Assembly: GCA_003693705.1 (NCBI GenBank)
Contig: RBZT01000195.1
Coordinates: 1,187 to 31,873 of the forward strand
Origin: Polymyxa betae
Lineage: Eukaryota; Endomyxa; Phytomyxea; Plasmodiophorida; Plasmodiophoridae
DNA: 30,687 bases
Direction: 5' to 3'
In this document: in pieces, positions 1 to 10,290 of the stretch
Position numbering within the stretch: position 1 is the stretch's first letter
Layout: every line of letters starts with the position of its first letter
Notes under the pieces: model-generated
Databases searched by the model: none
The model's input: the letters and a program-made list of their open reading frames with translations, nothing else
Told to the model about the DNA's origin: nothing
Made by a program: the position numbers and the translations under genes

Positions 1-12
1 CCCCAGAAGACC

Positions 13-1623
13 ATGAACATGGTGACTCTGCTCGTCGCTCTCCTCCTTTCGGCGTCGGCGGACCCCAACAGCTCCGAACTTACGACTGATAACGCTCCTA
101 TCGACCGGGCCAGCACCATAACGGGCTCAGTTTCCGGCACGCCCGACGACCAGATCGGTGCTCTGCAGCCCGTACTGGCCCCATCGAACGAGGTGAGCGT
201 GATCCACGGTGAATTATTACTGAAGTGTATCATCAACTACTCGAAATTGGATCTGAATCTGGCATCATCGATCTGCAAGATGAGCAAAATGTGCTTCGAA
301 TTGATCAAGAAACCTCTCGCAGAATTGTGGCAGCTCGAACTGCAGCGACCTTCTTCGGACATGAACTATCTGCGTACTGTGGAGGAGATAATCTCGCAAT
401 CCGAACTGCTATTCGACCCCGAATCGTTCCTCGTTGCCATATTCGACGACGAAGCGGCCGCCCTGGTCATGAGACGTCTTCTCTTCGTCGCTGTATTTTT
501 TCCAAATACGGTCGTGAGTATATTGGAGGTGATTGGAGGCATTCCTTCCGTGAACCGTCTCATATCGTGCTGGGTCGTACTGTTCCATGATATGCATACG
601 AGCGATGACTATGAGGCAGAACAACCCGCTCTTTGGATTTGTTCGAAGATCTTGAAGACCACTCAGGCCTCGTTCAAATCGGATTTAATTAATGAGATTC
701 CCGCTGATATTCTCGATACAGTGAAGGAATATCAGCAAAAGCGCATTACTGATGGGTTACGTCCTCATCTTCCAAAACCCTTCTCAAAGGTTTCGCACTG
801 GGAGCTCACTGATGTTCAACGCCAAATCTCCGAACGTCATCAACATTATATCCGAGAACTCCCCAATCTGGCCTCGGTGTTGTTCTTCTTCGGAACTCCC
901 TTCAATCTGGACAAGTTCGAACTGCACAAGTTCACGGACTCCGAGCTGAAACCTGTGCTGCAGTTCTGTGTCAATGCGCCCAAAGCGTTATCATCTCAGA
1001 TCGTGCGCCTCAATGAGGAGAATCGACACGACTTGATCCTTTCCATTATTCAATCTGAGAGCTTTCTAAGGGTGGATGGGGATTTTCAAAATTCTTATAA
1101 CAACCAAGTCACTATGGCGATTAAGAACTTAAAGGACCAGCCTGACCTGATAAAAGCTCTGGATGAAATTCTTGTAGAACTTGAAGAAACCATTAGTGCG
1201 GACCTTCTAGATAAGACAGATAATCTGCAACATGTTCTGAATGAGATCAGTTTGATCCTGGAGATGGCCAAAGATGTCGCTGATGAAGAAACTCTACAGA
1301 CGGCGAAGTTGACGCTTCAGGACTTTGTCCGTAATCATTCCGGCCTAGACGACGAGAGGACGGCCAGTACGAACAAGTTAGATAAGGCCAAAGATTTTCG
1401 AGACGCTCTAGATGTGATAGAGACTTTGTTCATGGACCTTGACGATGGTGAAGCTCCTCAAAAACTTGTACAGATCGGTGATTTGCTGCATGAGGCCTCT
1501 GAGCGTCAGAAGGGCGGCCTGGACAATAAGAAGACTGCAATGATATTGGCTCAGGCTCGTGAGCGTATCGCTGATCCTGGTCCCGATTTAAATGAGACCG
1601 AGATCGGCAAGCTGTATGCCTAG
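13..1623 (+). CDS. Putative secreted or ER-lumen helical protein, unrecognised family
   Basis: Single open frame of 536 codons starting at an ATG in good context only 12 bases from the window edge, so an upstream exon cannot be excluded. The first about 17 residues form a hydrophobic stretch (MVTLLVALLLSASA) ending in small residues, as expected of a signal peptide. The rest is largely helical, with leucine-rich segments and an acidic, coiled-coil-like C-terminal third (about residues 370-520). I see no catalytic motif, no further membrane helix and no ER-retention tail (it ends KLYA). The helical, acidic C-terminal part vaguely recalls armadillo-type co-chaperones of the ER such as SIL1, but the similarity is too weak to name it. 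No introns are needed to keep the frame open. Product function unknown. Confidence 0.75.
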   Translation: MNMVTLLVALLLSASADPNSSELTTDNAPIDRASTITGSVSGTPDDQIGALQPVLAPSNEVSVIHGELLLKCIINYSKLDLNLASSICKMSKMCFELIKKPLAELWQLELQRPSSDMNYLRTVEEIISQSELLFDPESFLVAIFDDEAAALVMRRLLFVAVFFPNTVVSILEVIGGIPSVNRLISCWVVLFHDMHTSDDYEAEQPALWICSKILKTTQASFKSDLINEIPADILDTVKEYQQKRITDGLRPHLPKPFSKVSHWELTDVQRQISERHQHYIRELPNLASVLFFFGTPFNLDKFELHKFTDSELKPVLQFCVNAPKALSSQIVRLNEENRHDLILSIIQSESFLRVDGDFQNSYNNQVTMAIKNLKDQPDLIKALDEILVELEETISADLLDKTDNLQHVLNEISLILEMAKDVADEETLQTAKLTLQDFVRNHSGLDDERTASTNKLDKAKDFRDALDVIETLFMDLDDGEAPQKLVQIGDLLHEASERQKGGLDNKKTAMILAQARERIADPGPDLNETEIGKLYA

Positions 1624-2314
1624 TTTCCTTACTAAGAAATCCCCTCATTGCTGATAGTATCAATTCTGTCTCCTTGTTTGTTGTTCAGACCCTGTCATTG
1701 TAACCGCAATGAATCAAGACTGGGCTTCCTGTGGGCTCACGACTTCATCAACAAGAATACAATATATCATTAAACTAGAAGAGAATCGGCGGCAGGCTCT
1801 GCCCGAAATGATTTTGAGAGCTATTTTGGATGATATCTTGGCAGAAGGGTCAAGGAAGTTTATTAGAAACATATGGTGGAAATTCAATCCAGCGTAATGC
1901 TGAATGAGGATATCCGAGTCCGGAATCGTAATCATTTAGAGAGCATTGCTTTCACTTAGGATAATGGGCTATCAGACCGCAGATTGGAGCAGTTGCAGCC
2001 CGTCTTTCCTGAGAATCGAGCTGTGCGTCACCGATCCATTGACTCTCCTTCTCTTCATATCGCTGTACGGAGCTCAGCCTCCCAATAGTGATAAACACAG
2101 GCTCCTGAGTCAATCTTAACAGGATCCCCAAAATAATTCCTATTGCGCAGCCTTTTATCCTAGCGCAGCCTCTTGGTCCAGCGCAGCCCTTCTGTATAAA
2201 TCTAAAAAGTTGTCTTTAGCTTATGGAGGCTCGCCTGTGTATCGTTGCCGTTTATTGAATCATGCATACTGTCGTCAAATCACCACAAGCGAAAGGACGA
2301 AATTTTTTGGTTCG
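1624..2314. other. Intergenic stretch with no supported gene
   Basis: No open frame here has protein-like composition. The only structure I see is a short triplicated 18-bp unit at 2145-2198, listed separately. The following 135-codon open frame on the minus strand (2315-2722) has no recognisable domain and is not called as a gene. Confidence 0.5.
2145..2198 (+). repeat. Three tandem 18-bp units starting GCGCAGCC
   Basis: Three consecutive 18-bp units (2145-2162, 2163-2180, 2181-2198) share the head GCGCAGCC and diverge in the tail. It lies between genes with no visible function; it could be a minor satellite or a set of binding sites. Confidence 0.6.
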
Positions 2315-2720
2315 CTATAGACTTCCTGCCATGTAATGAATCGGTGTCAGGCGACCTTCACAAAAAAGCGATAGATATTCGTAATCGCATACGTCGCCCT
2401 CTCTTTGCGAAAAGAACAACGTGACAGTGTTGATGTTTAGCGATAATAGATCGTGAGAGACGTTTTCCCCCATTACGCAAAGCATATTTGATGCCGGAAA
2501 TTTGCTTCTAATCTGATGAGCTGTATGGATTGGATTCGATTCGATTCGACTAGTTCGCTGATTTATAGTCATCAGGCGGCGCTCTTGCCAAAACGCATGG
2601 CTGGAAAATTTAGGCGAATTGCCCAAATAGATTCCAGAACCCGTACTACCGATTTCGGGGCGTTCCAGTAATTCACCCGGACCTATGAGAGCCTCGATAA
2701 GGTAATGTAGGCACCCGCCC

Positions 2721-2752
2721 AATCCAACAGGGACTCGAACCCATGTACCCTA
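2721..2752 (-). other. Isolated Pol III box B-like sequence (tRNA or SINE relic)
   Basis: The minus strand reads GGGTTCGAGTCCC, a perfect match to the T-loop/box B consensus with a 3-bp stem. An A-box-like segment (ATCAGTAGGGGAG) lies about 35 bases upstream on the same strand. The flanks do not form an acceptor stem or anticodon arm, so this is not an intact tRNA gene. It may be a decayed tRNA or the head of a SINE. Confidence 0.3.
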
Positions 2753-2839
2753 TCCATATCTAATACTCCCCTACTGATTTCCCAGCTTTCACCATGCGTC
2801 GCTAAATATCACAGCCGAGAGAATTTGCTGCAGCTAGAA

Positions 2840-3657
2840 TTATTTCTTTCGATATTTTTTCAATGGATTTTGAAATATTTTACATTTCAGCAGTTTATAT
2901 TTTATAGTCTCACTCTTTTTATTGCAGTGTCGACACTCATCGCTGGGCTCTATATTTAGATTGTGTAAATGTGATCGAGATCGAGTGTGTCCTGTTCGTA
3001 CTCTGTTTAATAGAGGGCTATCAAAGTAGATCTGATAGTTTGTATAAGCCATCTCTGCTCTGTGTTCGAGAATAACCGTCTATTAGAGGACTTCGTTTTT
3101 GGGTAGTTTGCAAATCCGATTGAAAGATTGTAATGCGATGATTTCTGCTTCATAGCTTGACGTCACATGTTCTATCTGTATTGAGCTGTGGATCTCAAGT
3201 TCAAATATTGTACTGTGTGGATCTGGGTCCGAGATGTGCAGTATTGAAGCAGCTTCACTTGTTATGTACTCCGTATTTAAACTGTCTCTGTTGAAACTGC
3301 CGTCTGTCCAAAGCGAAATATCGGGATTGGTGGGAATCAATTGGGCGTTCTCGTGTTTTTCTAACGCTTCAGCTCTGGAACTCATGTGAAATTTACATTT
3401 TGCAAGTTGTTCTAGTATATAGGATTTCACTATTATCTGTGATGAGCGCTATATCTGTTTGTTGTAACTTCTACAGCTCTTCTAACAAGTCCAAAAGGGG
3501 TCCATCCATCAGCTGCACATCCTTGTTCGTCCCATTTTATGTAGTCGTCTCCTAATAAGTTGCCCTGAGCTTCTGCCTTGAGGACTGTTAGTGCCGAATC
3601 TGAAATGACTTTTATTTCAAATTCGAAAAGTTTTTTTTTCAGGATTTGATGACTCAT
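2840..3657 (-). mobile_element. Degenerate 3' end of a non-LTR retrotransposon (RNase H plus C-terminal zinc knuckle)
   Basis: On the minus strand, 3430-3083 encodes an RNase H-like start: WTDGS (first Asp), then SSYEAEIIALQ (Glu motif). After a single in-frame TAG at 3083-3085 the same frame continues at 3052-2840 with RVRTGHTRSRSHLHNLN followed by CRHC, the hallmark tail of I/Jockey-type retrotransposon ORF2. The second half of RNase H (ISDS motif and the final His/Asp region) is missing between them, so there is an internal deletion. A separate frame at 3657-3433 carries a DS-type RNase H motif (KVISDSALTVLKA) upstream of the first half, suggesting rearrangement or a second fragment. No reverse-transcriptase palm domain remains. 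Clearly dead. Confidence 0.65.
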
Positions 3658-3659
3658 TT

Positions 3660-4207
3660 TTCATCTATCGGGGTTAAGCTAGGGCTTAGGGTTTTAATAG
3701 GGCTCCCCGCCCGTTAATGGAGCATACACGTCTTGACGCTTCTGACGCAGGCTTCCTGTTTCCGCCGCCAAACTCCGTGGCGCTCCTGTTACAGCCACTG
3801 GATTCTCATTGAGCCCCGCTCCGGAGGCCGGATATCCATCAGCATTGACTGACCTCGAGATAAAATAACGCAACCCTCATTCCCATCACTCTCGATACGG
3901 AACAGATCATAGCAGCGACAATCTTAATGGAAGCGCGGATGCAGGTGACGTCATTCGGGGGCCCCAAGAACCCAAAACCGTGCAAGAATGGCCGCAATTC
4001 ACCATATAAGCGATCATGTAATGATGACAGTGCAGGCCGAATCTTTTGATGATAACTATCACGGGGTGTAATTCAAAGTCCGAGAAATTTGACGTCCATT
4101 TTGGAGGAAAGTTTGTGCATGTATTACCTGTCTTAGATGTTAATAGGTGTGAGCTAAAGTGATAAAATGAACTTGGAGATTGATATCATTGAGTGACTTT
4201 TCATTAT
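3660..4207. other. Gene-free stretch between retroelement relic and next gene
   Basis: No protein-like open frame. At 3670-3697 there is a degenerate telomere-like patch (variants of TAGGG separated by T-runs) directly at the 5' edge of the retroelement relic. The remainder is unremarkable mixed-composition DNA. Confidence 0.45.
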
Positions 4208-5420
4208 TCAGTTGTCAGAATCACTAACTGGAATCATGAATTTTTCAATCTCTGTTGGCAGAAGATCTGCAATTGAACATTGAATATCTGGGAATGTTGT
4301 CAATCTCTCTGATATTACTTCATCAAGCATTTCAATAAGAAAATCGAAATATTGTTGTGCTGTGGCTTTGTTAGGAATTCTTGCGTAAGGCAGCTTGGTT
4401 AACCTGGAGATCGCCTTCTGAATAGTTTGATGCTCTTCATTATGAATATCATGAAGATATTCATACAGAGCCTGAACAACACAAAGTCCTCGTTCGAAGC
4501 ATCTCTTCACGTTTGTAAAAGAGCCGCTTGAAAGAATATTTGACTTCTTGATATGTGACTCGAGAATTATACAGCGACTCGAAGATCTTTGATATAAGGT
4601 CAAAATCAGTAAACTTTCTATACTTATAACGATATGGTTCAATATCAAGGTCTTCTTCAACATGAGCCAAAATATAGTCTTGAATTTCAGTATAATGAAT
4701 GAAGCGACATAATTGAAGAAGTAGTTGGGAAAATCGAAATCCTCTTTGTCCGCAGAAATGTTTCAAAATTTGGAAGGTCTCAATCCTGATCAGAAGCTCA
4801 CGGAACATCCAGTTTGATTCAGCTTTGGTGATGAATGAATAATCCGGGTTTTCCCATAAAGGATAATCAGGAGGATAACTCGGGTCGGAATCTTCATAAG
4901 TTGTATATCCAGTCTGAAATTGACTATCGTCTCGTTTTGGGAATTGAGGGAATATTTCATCTAAAAGATCGAGGAGAACTTTTAACCAAAGTTCTGGTGA
5001 CAGTTTACAGTTTAGAATCCATTTAATCACCTCAAAACGATCATACATCCATCCATCTGTACCATTAAGTCTTTCTCCTTCATATTCATACTCATGATCA
5101 GAATTATGATCTTCAGATTCAGAACCATTTTGGTGAGATTCATTGTTGCAGAAATCGATTCGATTCATGAGAAGCGAAGGAGCACACAGCAGAATGTATT
5201 CTCGAAAGAATTCGAATTGATGATTCTCCAGAGTAATCTTCATCAATTCTTCGTTAAAGAACATTCCTCCAAATTTCAACTTGAACATCTGTAGCCACTC
5301 CATATCACCAGATCGTGCGGCCTCCTCCACTCTGTCACCAGAATGCAACTCGTCATATTCTTCTATATTCACACCTTCTGGGAACATACAGCCAATAGAC
5401 CGTGTAGTGACACAAATCAA
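4208..5420 (-). CDS. Unknown acidic helical protein, two exons
   Basis: Exon 1 is 5420-4545 and exon 2 is 4471-4208, joined by a 73-bp GT-AG intron (4544-4472) that keeps the frame (292 + 87 codons, 379 residues). Without splicing, exon 1 runs to a stop at 4461; the spliced model adds a helical segment ending in VSDSDN. The start could instead be the internal Met followed by PEGVNI (about residue 12). The N-terminal part (RVEEAARSGDMEWLQMF) looks like one degenerate ankyrin-type helix pair. A negatively charged, serine-rich loop (about residues 95-120) follows, then repeated aromatic helices. No catalytic motif is visible. It may belong to a lineage-specific family. Intron placement is inferred, not proven. 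Confidence 0.55.
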
Positions 5421-6470
5421 GACAGTAAAGATGACCAGAATACGACCAAGAAGATCATTGATAAAGGAGACTCGGGGAGGCAGCTGCTTTTTTTTCGTAG
5501 GGACTTGGATCCAAGAGTAGAGCTGTTGGCCCTAAGAGCATTCCGATTTGTGCGCAATTTTTGGCCTCAAGGTTTTGAATTGCAAAACATGAAATATTTC
5601 AAGAAACTGGAGTGGGACTCGTGACCTAGGGTTTTGCTGACAGATTGATGTGAGAGCGGTTTTTTGAATAGCACAACGTAATGATGTTGAATGAAACGTG
5701 ATCAAGAGATCTGAAACTAGAAATACAGGACTCCCTTTACATTAGATTATAGTGGACATCTTTCTACCGTTGATTATAGGCATCTGTTGCGAATGTTTTT
5801 CAAACGAAAGTGGTCAAGAAAGGATGCAACGAACATTGAACTAACGATGAAAACGCTAACCCTAGCAATGATCAGGTGACGAAGCTCCCCGAAAAATGAG
5901 GATGACCCATTTCTACGAAATTCGAATCTATTCTGTGAGTACTTGATGTCGATTTGGCCAGATTGCTGAGATAGATGAATGTTTAATTCAAGCAGGACAT
6001 ATCATGAATATGATCGCGGCTGCACTTTCGACTGGAAATGGTGAAAAAAACTCTTTCGAGCATACACGGCACACAAAAACGATCAATAACACTAACGGCA
6101 GCGTTGTCTGTTGCAGTAGACTTCTCTGCGTTATGAGCTGAGGACGACATCTCTGTACGAAAGATAAGAGTGGGTCGCCTTGATTTTCCAAAGACCAAGT
6201 AAAAATCGGCGCCGAAAACGCAACCATTTTGCTTGAGAGTAGGTGACCCATTAAGACGCAACGAAACTGGAGAGAAAGCGGCTTGGCGCGGCCTGGTCGT
6301 TGGTGGATTTTAAATTGCACCCCTGACTCGGAGTCACCGACACGGATTTGAATCCAAAAACTATTTGCATACAGATTTGCGCGTCATTTTCTGCCTCCGA
6401 TTTTCTGTCGGAGCTCGCCAGCCATATTTCAAATGATGATATTTAATAGTTATCTCACCCTATATAGTAT
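5421..6470. other. Gene-poor stretch before the Crypton
   Basis: I see no convincing gene. Open frames at 5983-6320 (minus) are about 90-110 codons with no recognisable domain; one begins MSSSAHNAEKSTATDNAA and could be a small exon, but no splice partner is convincing. A poly-T/purine patch lies at 5487-5497. Confidence 0.4.
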
Positions 6471-6619
6471 GGGTCGCCGACCTGACGACCCAGTCATTTG
6501 GCGACCTTACTGAAATAATGCGTACAACGCATTTCTTGTAAAATACAAAATGCTTAGGAGTCGTTGTTCTTAATCTATTATAGTCGTCATCGCCAGCGGC
6601 ATCATCCCGTCTGGTCGAA

Positions 6620-8724
6620 ATGGCGCTGGTCGACGAAGACCAGCACAATACGATCACCATGGATCAGTCTATTGCTCAAATTGGCCAGCTTCATGTTGAA
6701 ATGGAGCAGTCGGTTCACCGGACGTATGTGCGGGCGGTTCAGAATCGTGCCCCAAACACCTCAAAATCCTATACTGCGAAGCAAGACGAGTTTAAGCAAT
6801 GGTGTCTTCGAAAAGGGTTCCCTCAAGATACCAGGTTCACCGTTTCTGGGCCCAAGCTCCATTTATTTCTCGAAGAAGAGGTGATTGGGCGGCGATCGCG
6901 TAAGAGGAGCCGCAATGGCAGAACGATTGGAAAGTCCACCGTCGATTCGTATGCCGCAGCTATAGTGGACTTGCACAGCCTCCAGACCCGTTTGGGATGC
7001 AATTCAAATCCACATCCTCGTAATGCTGACGTGCAAGCTTTATTGAAGAATACCTATTACGAACAAGAACGAGTCAGAAGAGCTAATTACGATGATCGGG
7101 GAGTTGGAACGGCTCTTGACGGCTACACGACAGCGGATCAACTAGGGAAGATTGCCAATTTTTTCTGGACTCGCTGTCGCGAATTCGGCCCTAATCTCAG
7201 GAATTGGGTGGCGCTTGCTCTATCACATTATGCAGTTCTTAGAGGGGAGTCCGCTAGAGGAATGGAACTACCGGATCTCCACTCAATTCGTCTGGAGAAT
7301 GAAGGAATTAGTGATTGTCATGCGCTTGTGATGGTGATGAGAAATGGCAAAACGAATCATTTCGGCAGAATCGAGGTGTCGACCTGCCTGAGGAACAAGA
7401 GAGTCGATATCTGTCCCTGGGGAGCTGTCGGATTCTACTTATTCTGGCGTTGGCATGTGGAAGGTGAACCATTTCCGGCATTTGTATCGAGTCGGGATTG
7501 GTATGATATCAAATTGCTTAAGTGTGGAAGCGATCGAACGAAAGCTATGTCCTATACAACTCATTTGCAAGCGTTTAACACCGCATTTTCGTTTATTGGT
7601 CTCCAGTCGAGAGCGAAGACACACGTCGGGAGAGGATCAGGGGCGAGAATGGCTGAGCTCGCTGGAGCTAGCGAGGCCCAGATTCGTAGACTAGGTCGTT
7701 GGAATAACCAATCTACGGAAAACTGCTATCTCAGCAGTCTACCTCGGCAAGCTTTAAGGACTTTAGCTGGGTTCGCTCCTGAAGCAGGCACTTTCTACAT
7801 TAAAAGATCTGCTATATGTCGTCCACAATCTTTGGCAAGGAAAATATTCCCTGATGTCGAAGTATGGATGAGAAGATTGGAGCTCGAAGGCTGTGAAGCT
7901 AATATAGCGGCAGGTGGATTTTTTCAGCTTCTTTTGCAACTTCGCACGGTTATACTGCAAGATTCAGTTTTGTTGCGTCGCCAATTTCCTTCGCATCCTA
8001 TATGGAACCATTCCATCTTTTCCGATGAGGAGTTCTCTGATTTCGCCGGCCGCCTTGAGGCTGTCATTGCACAGGCGCCTGACCCCACCGAAAGAAGACT
8101 GGAGCTCGTAATGCCAGATCTGACAAAGAATAGACAATCTCCACGATGACCTAAAAAGTAGCTTTACTTCAGAACTTCGCCCAATAACAGCCAAAGTGTC
8201 AAGACTGGAGTCGTTGTTCTTGGACCTTACCACAGGTGTTGCCCCAGTGCGCCTGAACGTGAGCTTTCCCTGGTCCAAATTCAGCTCGTGAAATTGTCCA
8301 AGCGCAGGTTGCTCCTGCAATTACCTCCCAAGAAGCGGTGATTACAGTAGTCGAGCAGAATGGGTCGCGAAGAGAATCAAACTGCGAGGCTTCTTCTCAA
8401 TACAAGATGAGCAAGGCGATCGTCACCATAACGGATCTGTGGAGAGAGTGGAAATATGGCTTGGGAGGCTGGCCATCTATTGAGTCTCTAGAACGGAGCA
8501 GGGGGTCGGCGTGGTGTTCTACAAAGGCTGACCGAAGATTTTTCAATCGACGAAAACTTGTAATCGATTCCATAGAATCGAGAGCCCGTCAAATGTCAGG
8601 GGAACTGTCCGAAACTGCCAACGTCGTGGCTCAGCAATTTGAGCAACAACGGGCGTCTCTAGGGAAAAGTATTGACTGGATATCCAAGAATCTGCCCGAG
8701 TTTCTAAACCATTTCGATGTTTAA
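6620..8724 (+). CDS. Crypton tyrosine recombinase with GCR1_C-like C-terminal domain
   Basis: The first exon is a 509-codon open frame (6620-8149). It carries the tyrosine-recombinase residues: Arg208 in YAVLRGES, Lys244 in MRNGKTNHFG, His335-x-x-Arg338 in THVGRGSGAR, Trp361 in LGRW, and the nucleophile Tyr370 in NCYLSS. Downstream, a coiled-coil-like exon (about 8173-8235, reading ELRPITAKVSRLESLF) is followed by a clean 49-bp intron (8236-8284). The last exon, 8285-8724, contains TITDLWREWKYGLGGWPSIE and paired Arg-Arg segments typical of the GCR1_C DNA-binding domain found in fungal Cryptons and Ndc10-related proteins. The join between the first and second exons is unresolved: no GT donor gives the right phase, so the gene may carry a frameshift or use an unusual junction. 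The enzyme would cut and rejoin DNA through a 3'-phosphotyrosine. AATAAA lies just after the stop. Confidence 0.8.
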
Positions 8725-8888
8725 AAAAACGCAATAAACAGCCGATACGAAACGAAAAACAGAAATTTGACTGGTCTGAAGAAAAGTCCGTAATTGGAAA
8801 AAGACAAAGGAAAGAAAACCAGATCAGATGAAAATTCAAAACTTTCCCGTCAAAACTATGTTTGTAAAATAGTATAGTGGCGACCTAG

Positions 8889-9015
8889 GCGACCTGCAGC
8901 GGAAATATGCGAACTTATTTACAGGCTGAGCCTGTAAATAAGCGCACTTTTTGGGGTCAAAGGTCGCGGATCTAACTGAGTCCCGCACTTCGACTGGCGA
9001 CCTTCACCGTTTATA
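8889..9015 (+). repeat. Right-end hairpin repeat of the Crypton (copy A)
   Basis: GCGACCTGC (8889-8897) faces AGGTCGC (8961-8967). Inside lies a near-perfect palindrome, CTTATTTACAGGCT and its complement separated by one base (8914-8942). After it come TGGCGACCT (8995-9003) and ACCGTTTATA (9006-9015). The same ordered set recurs at 9944-10061. Such cruciform-capable ends could be the recombinase binding and crossover site. Confidence 0.7.
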
Positions 9016-9943
9016 ATTGTTGCGATCTGATTTAGTTTGCGAGTTTTGCGGAAGTTTTTGCGGTTTGCTGTTAGGTTCCTATCTCTTTTTGTCTGGACAT
9101 CATTTTCATGCCTTCGCTGTCGAGTGGCAGTGGCAGTGGACCATGTCCAGAACTGCCGCTAACCGACAATTCTCTCGCGAGCCTCATGGCAGTTCGTCAA
9201 ATGTGAGAATCGATTCTCCGAACCCACATTCGTGCAAACGAAATCATATCAGCTAATACATCGAAATCGTACAAGTTGAATCCAAGCAATGGTGTATTGA
9301 TTATTTATTGCATTAATAAAGCATCATCTCGCTGGCAATAAATTAAATACAATTGAAAGCTAACATTAGAAATGCTAACAGAAAAAGTCTTGAAAAATAT
9401 AATAGGCAAATTTTCGATGAAACGTTGTTACCGAAACCCGGTGTGGCAGGCCTCGCAAGAGACATGAGGATGCTGCAGGTTTGATATCGCGATGCATAAT
9501 GTGATTTGTTGCAGCTAGATGAGATAGAAAAGCGTCCATAAGAGATGAATGTGAAGCCGACAGGATGGCGAAAATTCGAAATCGATTAGGGTGATTGATG
9601 AGAGAGTTTGCAGTCAAACTATTGGGTGAAAGCGATCCATCGCAATTAATACTGTTTCACTAAGCATCTAAGCAAACTGAATATATAATTCCAGAAACTT
9701 TATAGCCGTTAGTTTGGGTCTCGCTGAGAATGAGCATTTCGCTCGCTTGTCTGCCTATGCACTTCATCATCGTACGATCGATGCTGTCCATTGCTGCAAA
9801 CTCTGCTGCCGCTATCATTTGCTGACAGCAGTTCCAGCTCCTTTTAAAAGAGAAAAAAACCATGTATTCGCAAGTTGTCGATAGCCAAACCGCTCGCCGA
9901 ATTTGGCCGTATGGTTTAGATATATATTGATATGGGTAGCGTA
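9016..9943. other. Stretch between two Crypton-end repeats, no supported gene
   Basis: A/T-rich sequence with only short open frames. A minus-strand frame of 120 codons (10022-9660) overlaps repeat copy B and has no recognisable domain. I cannot assign any function; it may be the decayed interior of a second, related element. Confidence 0.4.
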
Positions 9944-10061
9944 GCGACCTGCGCTGTAAATATTTACAGGCTGAGCTTATAAATATGCGCACATATTTGG
10001 GTCGCAGGTCGCGGGTCCTCACAGTGCCACGGAAAAAGAATGGCGACCTGGACCGTTTATA
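9944..10061 (+). repeat. Second copy of the Crypton right-end repeat (copy B)
   Basis: GCGACCTGCG (9944-9953) faces its exact complement CGCAGGTCGC (10003-10012) around a diverged version of the TATTTACAGGCTGAGC palindrome. TGGCGACCT (10041-10049) and GACCGTTTATA (10051-10061) follow. Order and spacing match copy A at 8889-9015, with many substitutions. No recombinase gene is attached, so this is a solo or non-autonomous derivative. Confidence 0.7.
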
Positions 10062-10290
10062 TTTCAGCCCATGAATGTTATGTTATCAATTTATCATACG
10101 TGGAAGGGCGCAGCCTGCGGCGCGGACCAAGCCAAATGTCCGGAAACGAAAATGATCATTTCATGTCTACCAAGCTTCACGGTACTTGTCTGCTTTGATT
10201 CGGCTATTCTGTTGTTTAGTAAACATCTTAAAATAACCACTGGAAAGTTGTCTTCTATATGTATACTGTATACTAAACAACCTCTGAAAT

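Larger units (their letters stand above)
6471..9015 (+). mobile_element. Crypton-type (tyrosine recombinase) DNA transposon
   Basis: The element is defined by a single tyrosine-recombinase gene (6620-8724) flanked by non-coding ends rich in GGTCGCC/GGCGACC motifs. The left end (6471-6533) has GGTCGCC (6472-6478) facing GGCGACC (6500-6506), nested GGGTCG/CGACCC, and a perfect hairpin with 7-bp AATGCGT arms (6517-6533). The right end (8889-9015) has GCGACCTGC facing AGGTCGC around a 29-bp near-perfect palindrome, then TGGCGACC and ACCGTTTATA. There is no transposase of the DDE type, no reverse transcriptase and no long terminal repeat, which fits Cryptons. Exact boundaries are inferred from the motif clusters; no target duplication was established. 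Confidence 0.65.

Noticed and set aside
9660-10022. A 120-codon minus-strand gene
   Set aside because: It overlaps Crypton-end repeat B, has no recognisable domain, and its N-terminal part is simply the translated repeat.
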